From positions 106,477,661 through 106,541,660 of the forward strand of contig NC_073746.1 of the NCBI RefSeq assembly GCF_029784135.1: 64,000 bases of DNA, given 5' to 3'. A program made the translations under genes and the position numbers. Shown here piece after piece: positions 11,882-21,394 of this stretch. The stretch is from Toxorhynchites rutilus septentrionalis. Taxonomy: Eukaryota; Arthropoda; Insecta; Diptera; Culicidae. Every line of letters begins with the position of its first letter. Positions within the stretch are counted from its first letter, which is position 1. The notes below the pieces were generated by a model. The model searched no databases and was not told where the DNA came from. It saw only the letters and a list, made by a program, of their open reading frames with translations.

Positions 11882-12248
11882 GGACCAAGCAGATAGCAGG
11901 TTAGTCTTTCAGTGGTAAGGCACACGAAAGCAGCTCGGATAAGCGCACCAGCCGCAGGATAGGTGAAGAAGCCACATCGCTATCGACCGGGAACTTTGCG
12001 TGAAATTCATCGCTATCGGAAGTCGACCGAATTGCTGATCCGCAAGCTACCTTTGCAGCTTTTGGATCGTGGAATTGCTCAGGACTTCAAAACCGACTTG
12101 CGCTTCCAAAGTTCCGCGGTTATGACGCTGCAGGAGGCTTATTCGAAGATACAAATTTGTGTGCTATCCACGTAAAACGCGTCACATCATGCCCAAGGAC
12201 ATTCAGCTGGCCCGTCGAATCCAAGGAGAGGGTGCTATATTAGCTTAG
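11882..12248 (+). pseudogene. Histone H3 pseudogene c
   Basis: A third H3 copy in direct orientation after copy b. It begins GTKQIA, carries GGKA, then [50 protein letters not shown] and ends in frame-shifted form [16 protein letters not shown]. The usual KRVT segment and stem-loop follow. Upstream it repeats the TATA-like and CTCTACTCTCGCAC promoter block. The other big copy of this element (43.3-46.9 kb) lacks a third H3. There the single plus-strand H3 has a b-like 5' part and a c-like 3' end. Confidence 0.82.
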
Positions 12249-12260
12249 CATATAATCAAC

Positions 12261-12276
12261 GGCCCTTTTCAGGGCT
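12261..12276 (+). promoter_or_regulatory. Histone 3' stem-loop
   Basis: GGCCCTTTTCAGGGCT downstream of H3 pseudogene c, in the same sequence context as the other H3 stem-loops. Confidence 0.82.
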
Positions 12277-12388
12277 CCAAATTTGATGGATTAGAGTTCA
12301 GAAAAGTTTTTTGCAGGCCAAACTGAAACGAGAATTTTCGTTTGGATGCCATACAGCATCGAGAAAATTCCGGAAAGATCTAATCGTT

Positions 12389-12660
12389 GCTGAAAAATAA
12401 TCTGCCAGTTCCCTGGGAATTGAAAAATACATCCATGCGAAAGAGTTTATTTTAATGTTTTCTAATTATATGGCGAACACAGCGACCAAATACATTTGAT
12501 TTCGTAATTTTTCAATCAAGTGTAATTAGCTGGAAAGCTTCTGAAGATTATTCTTTCCCATCAGTAGGATATTTTCGTATCCAATAATGGATGCATAACA
12601 TGAAAAACGGAAAATGTTTCGTATCGCCAAAATTATATAATTTTCAATCGATTATTGCTC
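12389..12660 (+). repeat. Internal dispersed repeat of the H elements
   Basis: One of three related segments in element H1 (about 9,520-9,780; 12,389-12,660; 13,248-13,450). They start GTTGCTGAAAAATAATCTGC, pass through CAAATACATTTG and GGAAAGCTTCTGAA, and end near ATCCAATAATGGATGCATAA. The same three occur in copy H2. Their spacing may have driven the recombination that distinguishes the two copies. No coding role seen. Confidence 0.65.
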
Positions 12661-12811
12661 AGTCGCCGAAATTTTCATACTCAGAGAGTTCATTCTCCTC
12701 TAGTTTGCCTTCCAAATTGCCATCGTAAACCACACCTTCTCTCGATTCAATCACGCACGAAAAGCATACTGAAATGATATTCTGGTGGTGAAACCCATTC
12801 ATTTTTCGTGA

Positions 12812-12962
12812 GGCGTCGTGCACAAATTACGTAACGCGATAAGGGGGGAGGGGTTAGATGTTGCGTTACTTTCTGTTTATTAGAGATAGGAAATTGCGTT
12901 ACGAAAGGGGGGGGGAGGTTCAGAATCCGGATTTTTGCGTTACGTAATTTGTGCACGACGCC
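12812..12962. mobile_element. 151-bp MITE, TIR GGCGTCGTGCACAAATTACG
   Basis: Perfect 26-bp terminal inverted repeats (12812-12837 and 12937-12962), G- and C-rich runs inside, and a TGA on both outer sides that could be a 3-bp target duplication. The same insertion is at 46,138-46,290 in element H2, so it was present before H1 and H2 split. Confidence 0.8.
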
Positions 12963-13822
12963 TGAGGACATCGACAAGACAACATCGTTACTGAACGAGC
13001 TGAACGGCGAGGGATCGAGGTATTCATTACCTGGCTTGACCTGACCTGAAATGCAATCAGTTTGTTTTAACTGTGAGGGAGCGCAGAAAAGCCGATCGAT
13101 CAGAAGGAGAAGAGAAGGTGACCAAGAGAGTAGCAGCATCGAAATACGGTTCCTCGGGAAGACATAGAAGCAGCCGCCACACACACACATACACGCGCGC
13201 AACTCTTTTCGTTTGCTGGTTATCGAGAGGAAACCTGGAAAGAAATGATCGTTGCTGAAAAATAATCTGCCAGTTCCCCTTGGAATTGAAAATTACATTC
13301 AAGCGAGTTTATTTTAATGTTTTCTATCCATATAATACTGCGACCACATACATTTGGTTTTGTGATTTGTCAATCAAGTGCAGTTAACAGGAAAGCTTCT
13401 GAAGATTATTCTTCAGAACAAGGTTTTTTGTATCCAATATTGGATGCATAAAACCTTGAGTCTTCAAAGTAACACTCTCGTTTTTGAAGTCACCCAAATA
13501 TTTATTTATTCATTCATTCAGGATGGATTTAGATTCAACTTCAAACAAATGATCTCTAAATCAACGATAGTCCTACGTCACCCTTGCGGTTATACCATAG
13601 ATATAACCCACTTCCTGTTTTTTTCAAATTTTTATCTCGGATCTTTTTAGGAAGTCGTGAAATAAACGAAAAAGTACGTTTTTCACTATAGATCCTACGT
13701 CAAATCACATAGGGGTTCAAATAAAACGCCAAAATTTCTTCTTTAATATCCTTTAAAATATTTGCCATACAGCTAGTGATTTGGTTTGGGGGCACTTTTT
13801 ACTCCCTTACCCGGCCAGGCCC

Positions 13823-14240
13823 TTTATCTATAGAGAGTGAACTGTTGATTATTTAGTTAATGGCTGGTTTATATCTCATTTCTTGTGACTTTCACATTCA
13901 TTTCTATGATTCAACTATGACTCAACATTTTTTTCTACTTGTTACTGTCAAACAAACTCAAAAAGGTGCTATTTAAATACATTTTATTTAAAGAAAATTC
14001 AAATTTTTAAAACTACCTCCACAATAGGTGTATGTCGTTACGAATAAAACATATCGGTTTCTGAATTATTCACGTAAGAAAAGTACATTTCAGATTTATC
14101 CTGGAAAGCACTTACTGTGTCAACTACTTTTCGTTTCCGCTTTCATGTTGCTTCAATTTAAACAAGACACAAAATTTAAGCAATAAAAGATGCTGAAATG
14201 TTGAACGGACGTGCAAAAACTTACCATCAGAATGCATTCT
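13823..14240. other. Anonymous DNA
   Basis: No gene, RNA or recognisable repeat seen between the end of P2 and the 70-bp inverted repeat. Confidence 0.5.
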
Positions 14241-14247
14241 TAAGGAT

Positions 14248-14425
14248 GATTTAGACGATGCCAGTCAGCGCTCTAGTTGAAGTATCCAGTGAACAGAGAA
14301 CAGACACTCTGTTCAAGTTAGAGGCCAATTACTTGTTCGATACTGGTACAAGTATCTTGAACAGAGTGTCTGTTCTCTGTTCACTGGATACTTCAACTAG
14401 AGCGCTGACTGGCATCGTCTAAATC
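14248..14425. repeat. Perfect 70-bp inverted repeat
   Basis: Arms 14248-14317 and 14356-14425 are exact reverse complements with a 38-bp spacer. The outer flanks are weakly mirrored too (GCATTCTTAAG against CTTTAGAATATGC). It may be a foldback MITE. Transcribed, it would form a long perfect hairpin. No target duplication was identified. Confidence 0.9.
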
Positions 14426-15613
14426 AGCCTTTAGAATATGCACGAAAGTAACAGAAAAAACACCTTGCACCGACAGACAAACAGGCAAAAGAGAAATACT
14501 CAATTGTCCAATTGTCGGTTTTCTTACTGTTTGGTGAAGAGTGTTTGTGTACGATTGAACCGTGGGCCGCTGGATGGCCACCACTGCTGTAAACAAACTA
14601 AATGATAGATCGCGCTTAAAATTCACACTAAAACTGTACCAACCTAAAAAAAAATTGAAAAATGTTTAGCGGGAAGATTTAAAATTACAAATTCCAGGTA
14701 TATATTTGACAGAATGTATAACTAAATTCAAAAGGAGGAAGTAAACCTTCCTTCTCGTGACCACGAGAACCTTACGTTGGATGTATCTTCACAGTAGTTG
14801 AACAGCAAAAAATGTTCTTCCGATGAAGCTTGAATTAAACTTCGCCGGGTTCTACGGATCGAAATGTGCATGCGGTCGACTTCGCTCTGATGAGGGTGGC
14901 TAAACTTTTCTGATCGATGGGAATTAACTTCTCTAAGTTTAATTGATTTTGCTTCTTCGCACGGTTCCCATATCATAGAGAGAGAGAGAGAATTATTCTA
15001 CACGCAACTAAATTATCTCCCCCACTTCTACTAAATACGTGAACGCGCTTGTTGTGGGTCGGGTCGTGTGTTGATGGACAAATTAGACCGTCGTACAGAT
15101 GCTAGCATGCAAATTGCAACAAATTTTCATTATTTCATATTTTCTGCTTACACCAATATGATAGTTGTAAAACATGCGAACCGTTCGTGGGATGTTGAAC
15201 GTGGCCAGCGTACGGATTTGTAGTACCGCTTGAGTTGTTAGGGCCCCGCATTACATTTATTTAGCTTGGACTATTGTTTGCTGGGTACATTGTTTCAAGG
15301 GATGTGCATGGACATCCTTTAGATGCAACGATGGAACGGATGATGCATTGTCTGCTTAATGATATTGCCTTAACTAGGGTTCATTAGCTAACTGTAGCGA
15401 AAAGTTGATAGAATTTATGAATATGTTGAAGTGGTTTAATTACAACGGACGAGAACCGAGTGTCCTGAAATGAATACTCCGTATGTTTCCATTTGACCAT
15501 TTTAATTGTTGGTCACGGTGAAAGGATAAAAAGGAATTTCTGATGAAATAGCCAATGGTTGAGTATTTATTCGAATAACTTATTGATGATAATATAATTT
15601 TATAAAATTATAA
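14426..15613. other. Mostly anonymous DNA with one dispersed repeat
   Basis: About 14,590-14,730 (with GCGGGAAGATTTAAAATTAC and TATTTGACAGAATGT) recurs at about 47,630-47,765. A GA microsatellite lies at about 14,977-14,991. I see no convincing exon in the remainder. Confidence 0.5.
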
Positions 15614-16063
15614 AAAATAGTTTGAGAATCCCTGGTCTATAATAATGGGGCCCGACTATACACGGTTTAATTTTTCAAGCGGATCTAAAATTGGATAGCC
15701 TGATAACAGAGCCCAAAACAAGAAAAGTTCAATAGTCCTGCCATAGTTAAAATTATTCGAATCCTGGATCAACTACCTAATACCATGTGGAAACTAATAA
15801 AACTAACAATAAATACTGATTTATAAATCAGCTCTTTCGCCGATTTCGATTTATAAATCAGTATTTATTGTTAGTTTTATTAGTTTCCACATGGTATTAG
15901 GTAGTTGATCCAGGATTCGAATAATTTTAATTATGGCAGGACTATTGAACTTTTCTTGTTTTGGGCTCTGTTATCAGGCTATCCAATTTTAGATCCGCTT
16001 GAAAAATAAAACCGTGGATAGTCGGGCCCCATTATTATAGACCAGGGATTCTCAAACTATTTT
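15614..16063. repeat. 216-bp inverted repeat, 98.6% identical arms
   Basis: Arms 15614-15829 and 15848-16063 are reverse complements with three mismatches and an 18-bp spacer. The outer ends read AAAATAGTTTGAGAATCCCTGG, shown here split as AAAATAGTTTGAGA then ATCCCTGG. That end resembles hAT-type termini (CAGGGATTCTCAAACT on the other strand), and hAT-like sequence continues past the right arm to about 16,120. It is a foldback structure, either a MITE or a rearranged transposon end. Confidence 0.9.
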
Positions 16064-16712
16064 GGGCAAGAGACCCTTTTTCCAGAACGATGTGATACCA
16101 TCGACCACTATGGTTATATTTCTTTGAACATTTTTTCTTTATCTTATTAATATAAAATTAGTCATTCTTATAACAAGTGGTTTCACGTAACACAACTTAT
16201 ACAACTTATACGCTTGGGAATTCTGGCGAAAGAGCTGCGGAAGGGAAGGGATTTTCGAGGATCAAATGTCGATTCGGATTACTATCTCGTTGTATGTAAG
16301 ATTCGATCACGAGTTGTCGAAGGTATCTAGATCGAAAACGCGAAGGCGCATGAATCACACAGTGGTTGATCAGAAGAACTCCCGAAAAGTTGACGAGCGT
16401 TTTGATGATTCATGACTGGAGCAAACCTGAACAAGTAGTGGAAGCACATCCACGACACGGTCAGTAGTTGAAAAGGACGACAAACCAGCCGAACTTTTCA
16501 AAGTCGGGGGCGAACGGCTGTACAGTACTATTCGTCGGATCATCCTGAGGACATGAACCGAGGAAGAATTGCCCTCGGACTGGTTGGAAGGAGCATATGC
16601 CCTATCTACAAGAAGGAACACTGTCTCAACTGTAGCAATCGTCGGATCATAACCCTTCTCAATTCCGGCTACAAGATTCTTTCCCATTTCCTGTTTTACA
16701 GTATGAGACCAT
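16064..16712. other. Anonymous DNA after a hAT-like end
   Basis: The first 60 bases (GGGCAAGAGACCCTTTTTCC) look like the subterminal part of a hAT element. The open frames at 16.37-16.81 kb cross into the SINE and look spurious. No clear gene. Confidence 0.4.
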
Positions 16713-16724
16713 TGCGGGCATTCC

Positions 16725-17014
16725 TTCCTCTTCTTCTTCATCTTCTTCTTGAATGGCGTTAACGTTCCCTGTGGAACTTTTGCCGTCTCAACGTATGCAT
16801 TAACTAGCGTCATTTACTAATACTTAGTTGAGATTTCTTAGCCAAATAACACGCCTTGAATGTATCCCGAGGGGCAAGCTCTAGAATACGCGTGACCACA
16901 GTGCAAGTAGAAGGAAATTTCTTTGACGAAAAAATCCCCCGGCCAGAACGGGAGTCGAACCCGAACACCCGGCATGATAATGTGAGACGCTAACCACTCG
17001 GCCACGGATGTACC
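16725..17014 (-). mobile_element. tRNA-headed SINE with (GAA)n tail, second copy
   Basis: Minus strand. The head at about 16,940-17,010 has GTGGCCGAGTGGTTAGCG (A box) and GGGTTCGACTCCCGTTC (B box). The body matches the copy at 620-904, and the tail is GAA repeats at about 16,725-16,751. A perfect 12-bp target duplication TGCGGGCATTCC lies at 16713-16724 and 17015-17026. It is slightly more complete around the B box than the first copy. Confidence 0.88.
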
Positions 17015-17249
17015 TGCGGGCATTCCATAACGGATCAAATGTTCACTTTGCGAATGATCCTCGATAAGTTCAGAGAATTCACCTTTTAGACACATTGTCT
17101 GTCTAGGGGGTTTAGGGGAAAAATACATGAAAATTATTCGTCAGCTGTTCGGATGAATTTTCGAACTTTTCCTGTGATACCACCCATCATTCTGTTGGCA
17201 ACCGTATTTGCTGTCTTGCCCCTCCATTTTTCCATTTGAGACCTAAAAA

Positions 17250-17727
17250 GCCAAGCGTTTGATCGTCATTATTTATTTGATAGATTATTCTATATAAATT
17301 GTTCACAATCGTGATTGTTCAGCAAAAACCAAGAAAACACCTTTTTCCATCACTGAGCGGTATTGGAGGTTACGTCACTCATGCATATTTGGGCAGAGTT
17401 GTACACAAACTTATATCAGTTTTCAACATGTCTCATTCCACTTCGGTATCTTTTATCGTGATATGCACCATCCAACGATTAATCGCCATGCTTCTGCCAT
17501 CATTCGATTCGATTGTTTTAAAACTTGGAAACATTGATGGAATTAACAAACAATACCCAACGATCAAACTAAACGGCTCTTTCCAGGCTCACAAAGTTAT
17601 GAAAGAGTTTTATAATGTAATTTTTCGAATATACATCCAAAATCAGTCAGGCTATTTGTTTCATACAGCCTAACGTAACCCTTCGTCAACTATGCGGTCT
17701 TGTCTCGAACACAGCCCTCCTGTGAGA
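17250..17727 (+). mobile_element. Decayed 3' part of a Helentron-like element
   Basis: It ends with CTTCGTCAACTATGCGG, then a hairpin GGTCTTGTC...GAACACAGCC (17697-17717), CTCCTGTGAGA and a T-run from 17,728. This is a diverged form of the 3' ends at 35,042 and 42,568. Upstream, a block with CATTCCACTTCGGTATC and CACCATCCAACG matches the elements at 33.7 and 57.9 kb, and a worn histone stem-loop lies at 17,575-17,590. No 5' tip found, so partial or old. Confidence 0.55.
17575..17590 (+). promoter_or_regulatory. Degenerate histone 3' stem-loop
   Basis: GGCTCTTTCCAGGCTC, in the same context (ATCAAAC upstream, GAAAGAGTTT downstream) as the intact stem-loops at 34,906 and 58,000. Mismatches in stem and loop suggest it no longer functions. 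Confidence 0.5.
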
Positions 17728-17881
17728 TTTTTTCGCAATAACGGTGTTCTCAAATACAAAGATTTATGCCTCCTTAAGTTTTTCTTAGATTTTATGTAAA
17801 AAGTCTGAACATTCCAAAATAAAAATTATTAACTGGACATTCTTTGTTCTGCACTTCTCAAAAACCTTTAAAATTTATATA

Positions 17882-19064
17882 CAGGGGGGGCCATTTAAAG
17901 TGGAAGGATTTGTTTTTGCAATAGCAAAGTAAAGAAGTGGAATTTAAGAAAAAAAAATTTGAAATTCATTTATTTTGGTCCAAGGAGATTTGTTCTAACT
18001 ACTTTTTGATTATGATATCTCGTAAATGACCGCCGGCATTTTCCATCACTTTGCCCAATGTTTTCGGCCGATATGGCAGCAATTTCTTGTCGGATATTGT
18101 CTTTCAGCGCAGCCAGGGTCCTTGGTTTACCAGTGTATACCTTGGATTTTAAATATCCCCATGAAAAAAGTCAGGAGGCGTCAAATCAGGTGATCTCGGT
18201 GGCCAGTCATAATCGCCGTTTTTCGATATTAATCTTCCGGGGAACATTTCGCGCAATAATTTGGTCGTGGCAGCCGCTGTATGGCATGTAGCGCCGTCCT
18301 GTTGGAACCAGTAATTGTCCAATTCATTTTCACGAACAAATGGCAATAAAAAATCGGTTATCATTGTCCGATAACGCTCCCCATTCAGGGTTACCGTTGC
18401 TCCATTTTCGTTTTCAAAGAAGTACGGGCCGATGTCTTTATCGGCATAAATGCCACACCACACAGAAACTTTTTGGCCGTAAAGAGGTTGCGTTTCGATG
18501 AATTGAGGGTTTTCAGTAGCATAAAACCGACAATTTTGTTTATTCACTCCTCCATTCAAGTTGAAATGCGCCTCATCAGACATTATGATTTTTTGCCAAA
18601 AGCCACGTTCATTTTCAAACATTTTCAAATCAACACGAATTATGCGTCGGAGAGTGGTTCGAGCGATGCCTAACTCTTGCGAACGATGGCGACCTGATGT
18701 CGATGGAGTCTCTGCAACACTGGCTCGAACGGCATCAATATTCTCGTCGAAACGTCTTGGTCGTTGTCTGGACAGATGACGAGCATTACCAACACTATCA
18801 GACGATATAAATTTTGCATAAAATCGACGTATAGTGTTGTCTCCAGGCGATGTTAACTAAACACGCACGTTTAGTTAACACAATTGAGAAGTTATTTTGA
18901 ATGAACAGCTGAACAATTTCAGCGCGTTGTTTAGGTGTGTATTGTTCCATGGTTAAAATTGTACTGAAATAACGCTTCCAACGCGGTATGACATTTGTTA
19001 ATCTGACATCTCTGTCAAAAGTTATGGGGTTGCCAGATGCTTCCACTTTAAATGGCCCACCCTG
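17882..19064 (-). mobile_element. rosa-like DD41D mariner-group element
   Basis: Terminal inverted repeats of about 25 bp (CAGGGNGGGCCATTTAAAG at both ends) are flanked by TA target duplications at 17,880 and 19,065. Length is 1.18 kb, close to a full element, with one transposase pseudogene on the minus strand. It inserted in anonymous DNA just after a decayed Helentron-like end. Confidence 0.85.
17999..18950 (-). pseudogene. DD41D transposase pseudogene
   Basis: Begins MEQYTPKQRAEIVQLFIQNN at 18,950. The helix-turn-helix region is disrupted, then SQELGIARTTLRRIIRVDLK resumes, part of the linker is missing, and a 159-residue open frame (18149-18628) carries the core: MSDEAHFNLNG (first Asp), WFQQDGATCHT (second Asp) and SPDLTPPDFF (third Asp). 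Using the last Asp, as in Mos1, 41 residues separate the second and third, the rosa-type spacing. After a shift it ends GGHLRDIIIKK at 17,999. All three Asp codons survive, but deletion and frameshift prevent a full product. Family assignment is by motif spacing only. Confidence 0.8.
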
Positions 19065-19409
19065 TAAATGCCTTCTCATTTGCCTTATTTTTTTCTAATT
19101 TCTAGACTAGAATACCCCTTTTTCTTTTTCATTTTATTCTTCTTATTTCTGAAGTCTAGACATTCAAAAATATATTATAGAAACAATTTTGCGAAAACCC
19201 TATAATTATCCGAGCTATAGCCAATTTTGTGATGCGGTATCTAATCTATAGTGGTAGACATCCGTTTAGCTGCATTCTATTTTTCCTCAATATATCCAAG
19301 AATAAGTCAATTCTTTGTTCAGTTTTGCTTATAAAAGACGATTAATGTTTATCTGTTTATTTTCATCCAATTCATTATTCAAATTTTGTTTTCAAATTAA
19401 TTCATTAAT

Positions 19410-20117
19410 GACGAATTTCATGCCAACTCGTCTTAGGAGTTGGCAGCACCATGTTAGGTAGCAGTGAAACGTTGTGGGTGTAAAGACATGGCAACTTTGG
19501 ATACTTGAAATATTTAAAAAAACATTCAGACTACTTTTTGTAAAGGGCCAAAGAAATTTTCTAGATTTTATACAAAAAATTATAGAAAGTTGACGTCTTC
19601 GACCAAAGTTCATATTTTAATAAGAGCTTTGTCGAATACACTATATCGCTATGTTGAGTTTGAACAAGATTCGAATTAATTGTAATTTTTTCAAAGAAAA
19701 CATGGAAAAGTTGTTGTTAGAAAAACTTTTTCCCTGTAAAAGTACCCATTTCCGTTGTATGGACGAATTGTTGTAAGTTGTAAGGGCTATTCATGCAATT
19801 TTTTTAGAATATTGAAAAAATACTTTTTTGAGAAAAAATAATTTTATTTTTTATTTTTTTTTCAAGCGAAATTGTTTCAAAAAAAGTTCGGCCTGTTTTT
19901 CAATTAAAATTTCAATAATTTCATGTATTCCATCCTTTCATCCTAATTTCTGAGTTATAATTTTTTGTAAAAAATCAAGAGTTTTTTTTCCCTTCCCAAA
20001 AAGTAGTTTAATTATTTTTTGAATATTTCAAGTATGCAAAGTTGCTTAAAAGACCCATGTGTTTACACCCACAACGTTTCACTGCTATCTGCCGGTCGAG
20101 TTGGCATGAAATCCGTC
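19410..20117. mobile_element. Palindromic MITE related to P1
   Basis: The left end GAATTTCATGCCAACTCG and GTAGCAGTGAAACGTTGTGG are mirrored at about 20,030-20,117. Inner arms are also mirrored (AAAAACTTTTTCCCTGTAAA near 19,720). About 0.7 kb, a shorter derivative of the 2.0-kb element at 4,706-6,739. No coding capacity. Confidence 0.75.
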
Positions 20118-20209
20118 ATATGTGAAATTGAGGTGAACATTCGTTTAACTGCATCTTCAAATTTCGATAAAAAAAAAATTGCGGCAAATTTCGAGTCCAA
20201 TCGGTAACT

Positions 20210-20860
20210 AATACTTAGTATATTCATCTCCATTTCGGATCACTTTGAAAATTTGAATTGGCATCGATTCAGACAGCTTTTGAAATGATGCCGTAGCCCA
20301 ACACTCCTAAATTACTGCCTTGAGGCTGGAAATGTTGTCAAACGTGGATCGATGTATTATCCTGCACAAAACCGATATCCTCGGTAGCGCTATTCTCAAT
20401 ATGGCCAATCAAAACGTCCTCCAGTAATTCAAGATACTTTTCGGAGTTCGTTCGGGTGGAAATTAAACAAATGGGAAGCTTGTTGTAATAGGAAAAGGCT
20501 TCATATACCATCATAGTTCCGCCCCTCAAATTTTGCTCTTATCTCACGACATTCCGCTGACTTAAATCGTGCAAATAGCAACCGTTAAAGTCCGGGCCAT
20601 CCAAATTGAACTTTTTCCGTCGGGAAGCACAATGCATCGCCATTCCAGTTTTCATTCCATGTATTGCCTGGCCAAATTGAGACGGTTCTGCTTATGGGTG
20701 GCGGTCAGTTTCAGCTTCGCTTGAAGTTTTTGTTCCGCTTGATGTTTGGTGACTCGTTCAAGATGCGCGCAATATGCCTCTTCGTTACTGGAGCAATAAA
20801 TTCTGCCTTAATTTCTGAGCAAGACAACCGTTTCTTGATTGCTTCTTGTCTTATTTGACC
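20210..20860 (-). pseudogene. Tc1/Tc3-like transposase relic
   Basis: On the minus strand the shifted reading gives EKKFNLDGPD, then GGTMMVYEAFSYYNKLPIC, NSEKYLELLEDVLIGHIEN and VQDNTSIHV, which is the block with the second catalytic Asp. A C-terminal piece like FQKLSESMP and IFKVIRN follows. This order is that of Tc3-type transposases. The first catalytic Asp context is altered, the acidic third site is not found, and several stops interrupt it. No terminal repeats recognised. Only a fragment of about 200 codons remains. Confidence 0.65.
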
Positions 20861-20919
20861 TGGAAGACGCAAAGTAACTGATTTTTATGCCCTGCGGCTA
20901 AACGTATGTCTCGGGAAAA

Positions 20920-21210
20920 AAACCAAGTTTGAATCAAGACGCCTAGAAGTAAGTGACTAAGGTGGGTCAACTTGCTAAAACCACTCTTCAGCCATCTTGG
21001 AAGTCTATTGTGTTTTGTTTGTAAACAAAACACAATACGCTTGTGCCCAAGCTCGCTCGTGATCAGTCTGTCTCTTTCACACTTCAAGCAAATAATTCCT
21101 CTTCTGCTCTCTTCCGTACTGTTTTCATATATCAGTCCCCTAACCAACTTAGTGATGAAACGGCCTCACCTTAGGATGTACTTCTAGGCGCCTTGGTTTG
21201 AATGTTTACA
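20920..21210. mobile_element. Probable MITE
   Basis: The left end CAAGACGCCTAGAAGT and the right end ACTTCTAGGCGCCTTGG are inverted repeats, with matching CTAAGGTG blocks further in. Internally ATTGTGTTTTGTTT and AAACAAAACACAAT form a 14-bp hairpin at about 21,007-21,036. No open frame of interest. Confidence 0.5.
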
Positions 21211-21394
21211 TCCACCAATGCCTTCTTGTGCGCGGGCTTTCAAAAAAGTGACTTAAATATACTACCACTACAGCAAATAAGTATCCCGATGAAAAGAACA
21301 TTCCTAATTGTTTTGTAAGTGTTTCAAGTTTTTGACGTAGAACTACGTCTTTCATTAGAGGGTCAAATCAGAAAACAGGTCACTTTTATATGAA

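Larger units (their letters stand above)
9008..13617 (+). mobile_element. Element H1: Helentron-like, carries three H3 pseudogenes
   Basis: The 5' tip GACGTAGGACTACGTC (9008-9023) follows a T-run. The 3' end has the inverted match GTCCTACGTCA (13570-13580), then a hairpin GGTTATACC...GATATAACC (13588-13608), CTTCCTG, and a T-run. It inserted into a T6 tract of P2 with no other target duplication. Inside are head-to-head H3 pseudogenes, a third H3, a CA microsatellite, a nested 151-bp MITE and three copies of a repeat starting GTTGCTGAAAAATAATCTGC. A second copy lies at 43,281-46,944. Asymmetric inverted repeats, a 3' hairpin and T-run insertion suggest a non-autonomous Helentron (HINE). There is no Rep/helicase frame. 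Confidence 0.65.
6740..13822. mobile_element. Palindromic element P2, interrupted by element H1
   Basis: Outer inverted repeats: GTAAGGGAGTAAAAGTGCCC from about 6,753 is mirrored at about 13,790-13,812, bounded by GGGCC...GGCCC. A second inward pair of the same ends lies at 7,180 (forward) and 8,754 (reverse), so the element is a palindrome within a palindrome, with its centre near 8.0 kb. The right arm is split: sequence up to 9,007 resumes at about 13,624. The uninterrupted junction is visible at about 8,541-8,570, where the arm reads CAGTATTTTTTCAAATTTTT. No transposase frame; AT-rich. Confidence 0.75.

Noticed and set aside
13057..13302. Histone H2B C-terminus suspected around SEGEEKVTKRVAASKYGSSG
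   Set aside because: Similarity to the H2B end is weak, rests on a few residues beside a CA microsatellite, and no other H2B segment lies upstream.
9008..13617. An LTR retroelement or virus-derived insertion
   Set aside because: No long terminal direct repeats, no gag-pol frames and no primer-binding site. The ends are asymmetric inverted repeats with a hairpin.
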